Source: Cellulomonas chengniuliangii (GTDB lineage Bacteria > Actinomycetota > Actinomycetes > Actinomycetales > Cellulomonadaceae). From it: DNA of 64,000 nucleotides. A program made the position numbers and the translations under genes. The first letter of the stretch is position 1. Each line of letters opens with the position of its first letter. Of this stretch, positions 16,851-24,791 are shown in pieces. The notes beneath the pieces were generated by a model. It was not told where the DNA came from and did not search any database. It worked only from the letters and a program-made list of their open reading frames with translations. Where the stretch lies: contig NZ_CP101988.1 in assembly GCF_024508335.1 (NCBI RefSeq), positions 3,162,001-3,226,000 of the forward strand. The letters run 5' to 3'.

Positions 16851-19295
16851 ATGGCTACCTCCCCCCGTGGCCGCCAGGTCAGCCTCGGCCAGGCGACGGC
16901 CCTGCTCGTCGCGTTCGTCGTCACCGCCGGCGCGGGCGGGCTGGTGGCCGCCGCCCTGATGATCCCGGTGGTCACGGTGGCGAAGGGCACCACCGACGTC
17001 ACGGTCACCGCGTTCGACGGCCTGCCCTCGGAGCTGGCGATCAAGCCCTTGCCGGAGAAGTCGACCATCCTCGCCGCGGACGGCACGCTGCTGGCCGAGC
17101 TGTACACCGAGAACCGGATCGTGGTGCCGCTCGAGGCCATCGCGCCGATCCTGCGGCAGACCGTGGTCGCGGTGGAGGACAAGCGGTTCTACGAGCACGG
17201 CGGCGTGGACCCGATGGGCATGCTCCGGGCCGTCGTGAAGAACTCCACGACCGAGTCGACCCAGGGGGCGTCGACCCTCACCCAGCAGTACGTGAAGAAC
17301 GTGCTGATCGAGGCCGCCAACAGCGAGCAGGACCGGGCAGCGGCGGCCGACGCCCGAGAGGCGGACGGGACCGAGGGCTACAGCCGCAAGCTGCGGGAGG
17401 CGAAGCTCGCGATCTCGCTGGAGAAGGAGACCCCGAAGGAGAAGATCCTCGAGGGGTACCTGAACATCGCGGCCTTCGGCGCCTCGGTGTACGGGGTGGA
17501 GGCCGCTGCGGAGTACTACTTCGGCAAGCCCGCCTCCGACGTCAACTACCTCGAGGCCGCCACGATCGCGGGCATCACCAAAGCCCCCGGCCGGTACGAC
17601 CCCGCGAAGAACATCGACGACCTCACAGAGCCGCAGGGGCGCCGGGACACCGTGCTGGGCCTGATGCTGCAGCAAGAGCTCATCTCGCAGGAGGAGCACG
17701 ACGCCGGTGTGGCGACACCGCTGGCGAACACGCTCAACATCCAGCGGCCCAAGGAGGCCTGCAAGATGGCCGACACGGTCGTGGCCGGCTCGGGGTACTT
17801 CTGCGACTACGTCACCAAGATCCTCATGACCGACCCCGTGTTCGGGGCCGACCGGCAGGCGCGCAAGGACAACCTGTACCGCGGCGGGCTGACGATCACC
17901 ACGACGCTGGACCCGCGCGAGCAGGCGCTCGCCAAGGCGGCGGTCGAGGAGTGGCTGCCCGCGGGCAGCCCTGAAGACCTGTCGACGGCTTTCTCGGTGG
18001 TCCAGCCGGGCACCGGGCACATCACCGCGATGGCGCAGAACTGGGAGTACGTGCCCACCGGCGGCGAGAACCGGCAGACCGCGCTCAACCTCAACACCGA
18101 CTACGAGTACGGCGGCTCGCGCGGGATGCAGCCCGCGTCCACGTTCAAGCCGTTCACGCTGATGCAGTGGCTCAAGGAGGGGCACAGCCTCAACGAGAAC
18201 ATCGACGGCTCGCGCAGGTCGTGGCCGGCCAAGGAGTTCAACGCGCCCTGCACCCGGCTGACCGACAGCGGCGGGAAGGCATGGACCCCGGGCAACGCCG
18301 AGGGCGGCTCGTGGACGACCATGTCCGTGCTCGACGCCACGAAGAACTCGGTGAACTCGGCGTACATCGCGATGGGCAGCAAGGTCGACCTGTGCGGGAT
18401 GATCGCCGGCGCCGAGTCGGTGGGCATCCACCGGGCGGTCCCCCGCGCGGACGGCGCGGTCAACCTCACCGTCCAGCCCAGCAACATCATCGGCACGGAG
18501 GAGGTCGCCCCACTGACGATGTCCGCCGCGTACGCGTCGCTCGCGGCGGAGGGCGTCTTCTGCAAGCCGATCGCGATCCTCAGCGTCCGGGCGGCGTCCG
18601 GCGACGAGCTCGCGGTCCCCACCGCCGACTGCCACCAGGCGGTCGAGCCGCACATCGCCCACGCGATGACGTACGCGTTGGGCAACGTGTGGAACGGCAC
18701 CGCGAGCAAGCTCGGCAAGACCGCGTACACGTCCGCCGGGAAGACCGGCACGAGCTCGTTCAACGAGCACACCTGGTTCGCGGGGTACACCCCTCTGCGC
18801 GCGGCGGCCGTGTGGGTCGGCTACCACGACGGGACCCGGCAGGCGAAGAACATCAGGGTCAAGGGGAAAGTCGAGAGGTCCGTCTACGGCGCCACCATCG
18901 CGGGCCCGATCTGGCGCTCGTTCATGGACCCTGCGATGGAGGGCCAGGACGTGCCCGAGTTCACCGCGCCGCGCGACAAGGAGGTAGTCGGCGAGAAGGT
19001 CTTTGTGCCGTCGGTGATCGGCCAGAGCGTCGAAGCGGCCACGGCCGCGCTCAAGGGCGCCGGGTTCGGCGTCGCGTTGTCGCCGGATCCGGTCAGCTCG
19101 AGCCTGCAGGCCAACGTGGTGGCGGAGCAGTCGCCGAACGGGACCGCGGTGAAGGGCTCGGTCGTCACGCTGCGCGTCTCCGACGGGCAGGGCGGGAACG
19201 GGCCCGGGTGGCCTGGCTCACCTGGCCAGCCAGGAGGACCGGGCAACCCTGGGGGGCCGGGGAACCCGCCGCCGGGCCCGGGCAACCGGGGCTGA
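16851..19295 (+). CDS. Class A penicillin-binding protein with PASTA and collagen-like tail, copy 2
   Basis: 814 residues, same architecture as copy 1: anchor (8-35), GT51 with EDKRFYEHGGVD, transpeptidase with Ser430 in STFK, SVN and AGKTGTSS, PASTA domain (about 715-780). It is the most divergent copy: STFK is preceded by Ala rather than Gly, the loop after it has other sequence, and ARKDN replaces the acidic DDRLE segment before the transpeptidase. The last 30 residues are Gly/Pro-rich with repeated G-P-G and G-x-P triplets, a low-complexity extracellular tail. A TACCCT box precedes the ATG by 7 nt. Confidence 0.92.
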   Translation: MATSPRGRQVSLGQATALLVAFVVTAGAGGLVAAALMIPVVTVAKGTTDVTVTAFDGLPSELAIKPLPEKSTILAADGTLLAELYTENRIVVPLEAIAPILRQTVVAVEDKRFYEHGGVDPMGMLRAVVKNSTTESTQGASTLTQQYVKNVLIEAANSEQDRAAAADAREADGTEGYSRKLREAKLAISLEKETPKEKILEGYLNIAAFGASVYGVEAAAEYYFGKPASDVNYLEAATIAGITKAPGRYDPAKNIDDLTEPQGRRDTVLGLMLQQELISQEEHDAGVATPLANTLNIQRPKEACKMADTVVAGSGYFCDYVTKILMTDPVFGADRQARKDNLYRGGLTITTTLDPREQALAKAAVEEWLPAGSPEDLSTAFSVVQPGTGHITAMAQNWEYVPTGGENRQTALNLNTDYEYGGSRGMQPASTFKPFTLMQWLKEGHSLNENIDGSRRSWPAKEFNAPCTRLTDSGGKAWTPGNAEGGSWTTMSVLDATKNSVNSAYIAMGSKVDLCGMIAGAESVGIHRAVPRADGAVNLTVQPSNIIGTEEVAPLTMSAAYASLAAEGVFCKPIAILSVRAASGDELAVPTADCHQAVEPHIAHAMTYALGNVWNGTASKLGKTAYTSAGKTGTSSFNEHTWFAGYTPLRAAAVWVGYHDGTRQAKNIRVKGKVERSVYGATIAGPIWRSFMDPAMEGQDVPEFTAPRDKEVVGEKVFVPSVIGQSVEAATAALKGAGFGVALSPDPVSSSLQANVVAEQSPNGTAVKGSVVTLRVSDGQGGNGPGWPGSPGQPGGPGNPGGPGNPPPGPGNRG

Positions 19296-19394
19296 TCCGC
19301 GAGGCCGGCGCACGCCCGGTCGAGACCCTGTGGCGGTCCCGTGCAGGTCCGGCGGGCCCGCTCGTGCCGCCAGGGGAGGCACGGCCGTCTCCCG

Positions 19395-19400
19395 TACCCT
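19395..19400 (+). promoter_or_regulatory. -10 box of the third PBP gene
   Basis: TACCCT, 7 nt before ATG 19408. It rejects the upstream in-frame start at 19330. Confidence 0.6.
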
Positions 19401-19407
19401 ACGGAGC

Positions 19408-21810
19408 ATGGCTCCCTCCCCCCGTGGCCGCCAGGTCAACCTCGCCCAGGCGACAGCCCTGCTCCTCGCGTTCGTGCTGACGGCCGGGGTCGGCGGACTG
19501 GTGGCCGCCGGGACGCTGCTCCCCGCGATCGCAGTGGCCAAGGGCGCCGCCGACGTCACGGTCACCGCGTTCGACGACCTCCCCTCCGAGCTGAGCACCC
19601 GGCCGCTCTCCGAGAAGTCGACGATGCTCGACGCCACCGGCAACGTCCTGGCCGAGTTCTACGCCGAGGACCGCATCGTCGTGCCGCTCGACCGGATCGC
19701 CCCCGTGATGCGGGACGCCGTGGTCGCCACCGAGGACAAGCGGTTCTTCGAGCACGGCGGGATCGACCCGACCGGCATGCTCCGGGCCGCCGTGAAGAAC
19801 GCCTCGAGCGACGCCACCCAGGGCGCCTCGACACTCACGCAGCAGTACGTGAAGAACGTCCTGCTCGAGACTGCCGTGCGCAACGGCGACGCCGAGGCGA
19901 TGGCCGCCGCCACCGAGTCCGAGGGCATCGAGGGGTACTCGCGCAAGCTGCGCGAGGCCAAGCTGGCCATCTCGCTGGAGAAGACCACCACCAAAGAGCA
20001 GATCCTCGAGAACTACCTGAACATCGCGCAGTTCGGCGTCTCGGTGTACGGGGTCGAGGCGGCCGCGCAGAAGTACTTCTCCACCTCCGCCGCGGACCTC
20101 ACCTACCTGCAGGCCGCGACCCTCGCGGGGGTCACGCAGAGCCCCACCAAGTGGGACCCGATCCGGAACCCGGAGAACTCGCAGACCCGGCGCAACGTGG
20201 TGCTCCAGCTCATGAAGGCGCAGGGGAAGATCACCGCCGAGGAGTACGACGCCGGCATCGCCACGCCTCTCGCGGACACGCTGCGCCCCCAGGAGCCGCG
20301 TCTCGGGTGCATGTCCGCCGACCAGGCGGTCCCCGGCTCGGGCTACTTCTGCGACTACGTGGTCAAGGTCGTCAAGAACAACGAGGCCTTCGGCGCGACG
20401 GAGGATGAGCGGCTGGACCTGCTGTACCGCGGCGGCCTGACGATCACGACCACCCTCGACCCCGCTGAGCAGGCGATCGCCGACTCCGAGGTCAAGAAGA
20501 GCATCCCCGTCGACGACCGCTCGGGGGTCGCGCACGCGATGTCCGTCGTGGAGCCGGGCACCGGCCGCATCACCGCGATGGCGCAGAACCGCGTCTACAC
20601 CGCGGTGAACTCCGGTGTCCCCGGGGAGAGCTCGGTCAACTACAACACCGACAAGGCCTACGGCGGCTCGACCGGCTTCGCCCCCGGCTCGACGTTCAAG
20701 GCGTTCACGCTCCTCGAGTGGCTCAAGCAGGGGCACAGCCTCAACGAGACCGTGGACGGCACCAAGATGTCGTACCCGCAGCGGGCCTTCACGGCGCCGT
20801 GCACCACGCTGGGCACCGACACCTACAAGTTCGGCAACGCCGAGGGCGGCAGAAGCGGCGTCATGTCGGTGCTCGACGCGACGCGCAACTCGGTGAACTC
20901 CGCCTTCATCGCGATGGCCACCCAGCTCGACCTGTGCTCGATCATGGAGGGCGCCGCGAGCCTCGGCGTCGTGCAGGGCGGTAACGGCAAGGCCTTCGAC
21001 CCACTGCCCGCCAACGTGCTCGGCAGCCAGTCCGTCGCCCCGCTGAAGATGGCCGCCGCGTTCGCGACGTTCGCCTCGGGCGGCATGTACTGCGAGCCCA
21101 TCGCGATCACCAGCGTCACCAACCCGGCGGGCGAGGAGATCCCCATCCCGAGCGCCAACTGCACCCGGGCCGTCGAGCCGCAGATCGCCAACGCGATGAA
21201 CCACGCGATGAGCAACGTGTGGACCGGCACGGCCAAGTCCGTGGGCGCGCCGCCCTTCGCCTCGGCCGGCAAGACGGGCACCACCTCGCGCAACGAGAAC
21301 ACCTGGTTCGTGGGCTACACGCCGCTGCGCGCGGCGGCCGTGTGGGTCGGCTACAGCGAGGGCATGATCCCCGTGCAGCGGATGAACGTGGGCGGCAAGT
21401 GGGTGCAGTACATGTACGGCTCGACCGTCGCGGCCCCCACCTGGAAGAGCTTCATGACGCAGGCCATGGCGGGCAAGGACGTGCCCGACTTCGGCGCCGT
21501 CGACAGCACCCTGCTCTACGGGGTGCAGATCCCCGTCCCGAACGTGGTGGGGCAGGCGCCCGAGGCGGCCATCTCGGCGCTGCGCGCCGCCGGGTTCAAC
21601 GCCCGGGTCGGGCCCGACCAGGTCAACTCGAACGCGGCGGCCGGCTCCGTCGGGTCGCAGTCCCTGACGGGGACCGGCACCAAGGGCTCCTGGGTGACGC
21701 TGAGCCTGTCCAACGGGCAGCCCCCGGCTCCGTCGAACGATGGCGACCCGGACCGGGGCCGTGGCGGCGGGAACGGCCCCGGCGGTCCTGGCCCCGAGGG
21801 CAACAACTGA
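19408..21810 (+). CDS. Class A penicillin-binding protein with PASTA domain, copy 3
   Basis: 800 residues: anchor (8-35), GT51 with EDKRFFEHGGID, transpeptidase with Ser428 in STFK (here followed by AFT instead of PFT), SVN, and AGKTGTTS, one PASTA domain, then a short Gly/Pro/Asp-rich end. Its sequence is clearly closer to copy 1 than to copy 2: for example the stretches around GVTQSPTKWDP and ANVLGSQSVAPL are shared. Its TGA overlaps the ATG of the metallophosphoesterase by one base, so those two are coupled. Confidence 0.92.
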   Translation: MAPSPRGRQVNLAQATALLLAFVLTAGVGGLVAAGTLLPAIAVAKGAADVTVTAFDDLPSELSTRPLSEKSTMLDATGNVLAEFYAEDRIVVPLDRIAPVMRDAVVATEDKRFFEHGGIDPTGMLRAAVKNASSDATQGASTLTQQYVKNVLLETAVRNGDAEAMAAATESEGIEGYSRKLREAKLAISLEKTTTKEQILENYLNIAQFGVSVYGVEAAAQKYFSTSAADLTYLQAATLAGVTQSPTKWDPIRNPENSQTRRNVVLQLMKAQGKITAEEYDAGIATPLADTLRPQEPRLGCMSADQAVPGSGYFCDYVVKVVKNNEAFGATEDERLDLLYRGGLTITTTLDPAEQAIADSEVKKSIPVDDRSGVAHAMSVVEPGTGRITAMAQNRVYTAVNSGVPGESSVNYNTDKAYGGSTGFAPGSTFKAFTLLEWLKQGHSLNETVDGTKMSYPQRAFTAPCTTLGTDTYKFGNAEGGRSGVMSVLDATRNSVNSAFIAMATQLDLCSIMEGAASLGVVQGGNGKAFDPLPANVLGSQSVAPLKMAAAFATFASGGMYCEPIAITSVTNPAGEEIPIPSANCTRAVEPQIANAMNHAMSNVWTGTAKSVGAPPFASAGKTGTTSRNENTWFVGYTPLRAAAVWVGYSEGMIPVQRMNVGGKWVQYMYGSTVAAPTWKSFMTQAMAGKDVPDFGAVDSTLLYGVQIPVPNVVGQAPEAAISALRAAGFNARVGPDQVNSNAAAGSVGSQSLTGTGTKGSWVTLSLSNGQPPAPSNDGDPDRGRGGGNGPGGPGPEGNN

Positions 21811-22763
21811 TGGCGCCCAGCGCACGGCAGGCCGTCGGCGGGCTCGCGCTCGCCGGCGCCGGGGCCCTCGCGTGGGCCTCGCTGGTCGAGGTCCGCTGGT
21901 ACGCGCTCCGCGAGGTCACGGTGCCGGTGCTCCCGGCGGGACAGGAGCCGCTGCGCATCCTGCACCTCTCCGACCTGCACCTGACGCCAGGACAGCGCCG
22001 CAAGGTCGACTGGGTGCGCGACCTCGCGTCCCTCGACGTGGACATGGTCGTCGACACCGGGGACAACTGGGCGCACCTCGAGGCCATGCCGGCGCTCCTG
22101 GAGGCGCTCGAGCCGCACCTGGCCAAGCCCGGCGCCTTCGTCATGGGCTCGAACGACTACGTGGCGCCGTCGGCGAAGAACCCCGCGCGCTACCTGCTGC
22201 CCGACGCGCGCCTTCCGCGCCTGCCGACGGCCGCCGAGCTGCCGTGGCGGGAGCTCGCCGCACGCTTCCGGGCCGCCGGGTGGAAGGACCTGACCAACCG
22301 GCGCGACACCCTGGACGTGGCCGGGCGGCGCATCTCGCTGGTGGGGGTCGACGACCCGCACCTGGACCTGGACCGGTTCCCCGCGCGGGACGACCAGACG
22401 GATCCGGTCGGCCTGCGGGCCGAGGTCGACGCCGACCTGCACCTGGGAGTCGCGCACGCCCCCTACCGGCGCGTCCTGGACGAGATGCAGGACGACGGCG
22501 CGGACCTGATCATCGCGGGGCACACGCATGGCGGGCAGCTCGCGGTCCCGTTCTTCGGCGCCCTGGTCACCAACTGCGACCTCGACCGCGGCCGGGCCAA
22601 GGGCCTGCACGGATGGCCAGGCGCACGGCCCGACTCCCCCGGTGGCGCGGGGTCCACGTGGATGCACGTCTCGGGCGGCCTGGGCACCTCGCCCTACGCG
22701 CCGCTGCGATTCGCGTGCCGCCCCGAGGCCACCGTGCTGACCCTGGCGCCCGTCGCCGGTTGA
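21810..22763 (+). CDS. Metallophosphoesterase, calcineurin-like
   Basis: 317 residues: an N-terminal hydrophobic segment (about 6-25), then metal-binding motifs LHLSDLHL, VVDTGDNW, GSNDY (the family's G-N-H-D/E replaced by G-S-N-D) and GHTHGGQ. Family members cleave phosphoesters such as UDP-diacylglucosamine or pyrophosphate lipids; the substrate here is unknown. The gene follows the PBP directly in actinobacteria including mycobacteria (Rv3683), which suggests a role linked to cell-wall precursors, by inference. It is translationally coupled to PBP copy 3. Confidence 0.87.
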   Translation: MAPSARQAVGGLALAGAGALAWASLVEVRWYALREVTVPVLPAGQEPLRILHLSDLHLTPGQRRKVDWVRDLASLDVDMVVDTGDNWAHLEAMPALLEALEPHLAKPGAFVMGSNDYVAPSAKNPARYLLPDARLPRLPTAAELPWRELAARFRAAGWKDLTNRRDTLDVAGRRISLVGVDDPHLDLDRFPARDDQTDPVGLRAEVDADLHLGVAHAPYRRVLDEMQDDGADLIIAGHTHGGQLAVPFFGALVTNCDLDRGRAKGLHGWPGARPDSPGGAGSTWMHVSGGLGTSPYAPLRFACRPEATVLTLAPVAG

Positions 22764-22848
22764 GGCCCGCCGCCGACGGCGGCCGAGGTCAGCGCGGGCG
22801 TCAGACGATCGCTTGACACCCGGTTTCGTCGCTGGGCACTTCGTCGGC

Positions 22849-22854
22849 TATTCT
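22849..22854 (+). promoter_or_regulatory. -10 box of tRNA-Pro
   Basis: TATTCT, 13 nt before the mature 5' end of the tRNA. The region just upstream (22764-22848) has no gene. Confidence 0.5.
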
Positions 22855-22867
22855 GGCCAGGCTCAAC

Positions 22868-22941
<74 letters not shown>

Positions 22942-22952
22942 CCGGTGAGACA

Positions 22953-22996
22953 GCAAGGCCCCTGATCTGCGGAGACGCGAGATCAGGGGCCTTTGC
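22953..22996 (+). terminator. Stem-loop terminator after tRNA-Pro
   Basis: A 14-bp stem AAGGCCCCTGATCT / AGATCAGGGGCCTT with an 11-nt loop, flanked by further complementary bases. It lies 11 nt after the tRNA and also just beyond the convergent DUF4097 gene. There is no T-run, as is usual in high-GC actinobacteria. Confidence 0.8.
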
Positions 22997-23028
22997 CGTG
23001 GGCGGACGAGCCGCCGCGCGGGGTGGGG

Positions 23029-24114
23029 TCAGCGCGGGCCCAGGTAGGCCACGTTGCCGCTTCCCGAGCGGATGACCACGGTCCTGCTGGCCGTCGGGTC
23101 GGTGGGGCCCTCGACCGTGGTGCGGCCGTCGTTGGTGGCGATGGTCAGCGCGACAGGCTCGGCGGGCCCGTGGACGGTCACCGCGCCGTCAGACGACGTC
23201 GCCTCGACGTCGCCACGGGCCGCCCCGACCAGGACGCGGCCGCTGCCGGAGTTGGCGCGGACGTGGCCGCTCACCGACCGCACCGTCACCCCGCCGTCGG
23301 AGGACCTCGCCTCCACGTCGCCCGTGACGTCCTCGACGTCCACGTCGCCCGATCCGGAGGTCGCGGTGACCGCCCCTCGGGCGGCGGTGACCGCGACCGC
23401 GCCGTCAGAGGTCGACGCCGCGACCTGGCGGCCGCCGTCCACCGTGACGTCTCCCGAGTTCGAGCGCGCCACCACGTCGCCGCTCACCCGCGCGACCTCG
23501 ACCGCGCCGTGCGAGGTGCTCGCGGTCAGGTTGCCGCGCACCCCGTCCACCTGCACGTCCCCCGAGTCGCTCGACGCCACCACGTCGCCGTCCGCGTCGA
23601 CCACCGTCACGCGCCCGTCCTCGGTGCGCGCCTCGATGGGTCCCGCGATGTCGGACACCGTGATGTCGCCGAACGTGGAGCGCACGACGACGGCGGTGCC
23701 GACGGGCACGGTCACCGTCAGCCCGGCCTCGCAGCTCACGCTCCACCACTGCCGGTCGCACACGTTCTCGATGGCGAGGCGGCTGCTGCCGTCGTTCGCG
23801 GTGCGGTTCGCGGTGTACACGCTCCCCCCGAAACCGGTGCGGCGGTGCTCGGTCACCAGAACCTGCTCGTCTCCCCCGACGTCGACGACCACCGCGCCGT
23901 CAGCCGCGAGCTCCACGACCTCCGCCGCGGGGTAGTCGTGGTCACGGGACTCGGTGCTCGTCGCGAACAGGTCGGCGACCTGGACCGCGCACAGCGCGAT
24001 CATGGCGGCGCCGACGACGCCGCCGGTCCACGCCAGGGCACGCTGGCCCCGCCGGCCGCCGGGCTCCGGCGCGGGCGGTCCGGTGACAACGGGGTTCAGG
24101 GTGGGCGCGCTCAT
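23029..24114 (-). CDS. DUF4097 beta-solenoid membrane-anchored protein
   Basis: 361 residues: proline-rich cytoplasmic N-terminus, one membrane span (about 27-48), then about 300 residues made of short repeats around G-D-V/I-x-V and S-D/S-G-x-V (GDITVSD, GDVQVDG, GDVTVDG, GDVDVED and so on), the pattern of a right-handed beta-solenoid as in DUF4097. Two cysteines (in NVCDRQWWSVSCEAG) could form a disulfide outside the cell. It overlaps the response-regulator stop as ATGA, so it belongs to the two-component operon and may act as its envelope sensor partner or output; that is inference. Confidence 0.8.
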   Translation of the reverse strand: MSAPTLNPVVTGPPAPEPGGRRGQRALAWTGGVVGAAMIALCAVQVADLFATSTESRDHDYPAAEVVELAADGAVVVDVGGDEQVLVTEHRRTGFGGSVYTANRTANDGSSRLAIENVCDRQWWSVSCEAGLTVTVPVGTAVVVRSTFGDITVSDIAGPIEARTEDGRVTVVDADGDVVASSDSGDVQVDGVRGNLTASTSHGAVEVARVSGDVVARSNSGDVTVDGGRQVAASTSDGAVAVTAARGAVTATSGSGDVDVEDVTGDVEARSSDGGVTVRSVSGHVRANSGSGRVLVGAARGDVEATSSDGAVTVHGPAEPVALTIATNDGRTTVEGPTDPTASRTVVIRSGSGNVAYLGPR

Positions 24115-24791
24115 GACAGGTCTCCTCGGTGGGGTGCGTGCTCCAGGTAGCGCAGGACCGCGAGCACCCGACGGTGGTCGTCGGCGCCGGGCGTGAGCTC
24201 GAGCTTGGTCAGGATGGATGTGACGTGCTTCTCGACGGCGGCGGTGCCGACCACGAGCCGCTCGGCGATGGCCGCGTTGGACCGGCCCTCCGCCATCAGG
24301 GCGAGGACCTCGCGCTCCCGCGCAGTGAGCCGCTCCAGGACGGGGCGCCGTGCGCGGGCGAGCAACTGCGCGACGACCTCGGGGTCGATCACTGTGCCGC
24401 CCCCGGCGACCCGCCCGACGGCGTCGAGCAGCTCGTCGACGTCCGCGATGCGGTCCTTCAACAGGTAGCCCAGGCTGCGGACGTCGCCCGCGAACAACTC
24501 GGAGGCGTAGCGCTGCTCGACGTACTGCGAGAGCACCAGCACCGGCAGGGTCGGGTGCAGGCTGCGCAGGTGCACCGCGGCGCGCAGCCCTTCGTCGGTG
24601 TGGGTCGGAGGCATGCGGACGTCGGTCACGAGGAGGTCGGGCAGGGTGTTCCCCGGGCCGGTGGGCCGGCCGAGCACGGCCACCGCCTCGTCGGCTGAGC
24701 GGTGGCCGACGACCTCGTGGCCCTCGGACTCCAGGAGCCGGGTCAAGCCGTCGAGCAGCAGGACCGAGTCCTCCGCGATCACGATGCGCAT
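24111..24791 (-). CDS. NarL/LuxR-type response regulator
   Basis: 226 residues. Receiver domain (1-125) with acidic pocket EDS near the start, phosphoacceptor Asp in LLVTDVRMPP and Lys in YLLKDRI; LuxR-type helix-turn-helix (about 155-210) with LTAREREVLALMAEGRSNAAIA. ATG 24791 lies inside the end of the histidine kinase gene (13-nt overlap), so the pair is coupled. It probably controls this operon or envelope functions. Confidence 0.92.
   Translation of the reverse strand: MRIVIAEDSVLLLDGLTRLLESEGHEVVGHRSADEAVAVLGRPTGPGNTLPDLLVTDVRMPPTHTDEGLRAAVHLRSLHPTLPVLVLSQYVEQRYASELFAGDVRSLGYLLKDRIADVDELLDAVGRVAGGGTVIDPEVVAQLLARARRPVLERLTAREREVLALMAEGRSNAAIAERLVVGTAAVEKHVTSILTKLELTPGADDHRRVLAVLRYLEHAPHRGDLS

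Noticed and set aside
16449-18827. A 792-codon open frame antisense to the PBP genes
   Set aside because: It spans the junction of two real genes and shows only Arg/Gly/Ala/Val-rich low-complexity sequence.
14440-21810. The three PBP copies as an assembly duplication
   Set aside because: The copies differ at many residues, have different tails and separate promoters, so they are true paralogues.
19399-21825. An 808-codon open frame antisense to PBP copy 3
   Set aside because: Same reason: a mirror frame of a verified gene.
22813-22818. TTGACA as the -35 of tRNA-Pro
   Set aside because: It is 30 bp from the TATTCT box, too far for a standard promoter.
23029-24114. CRISPR-like or tandem DNA repeat in the DUF4097 gene
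   Set aside because: The repetition is at the protein level (solenoid turns), with variable spacing and codons.
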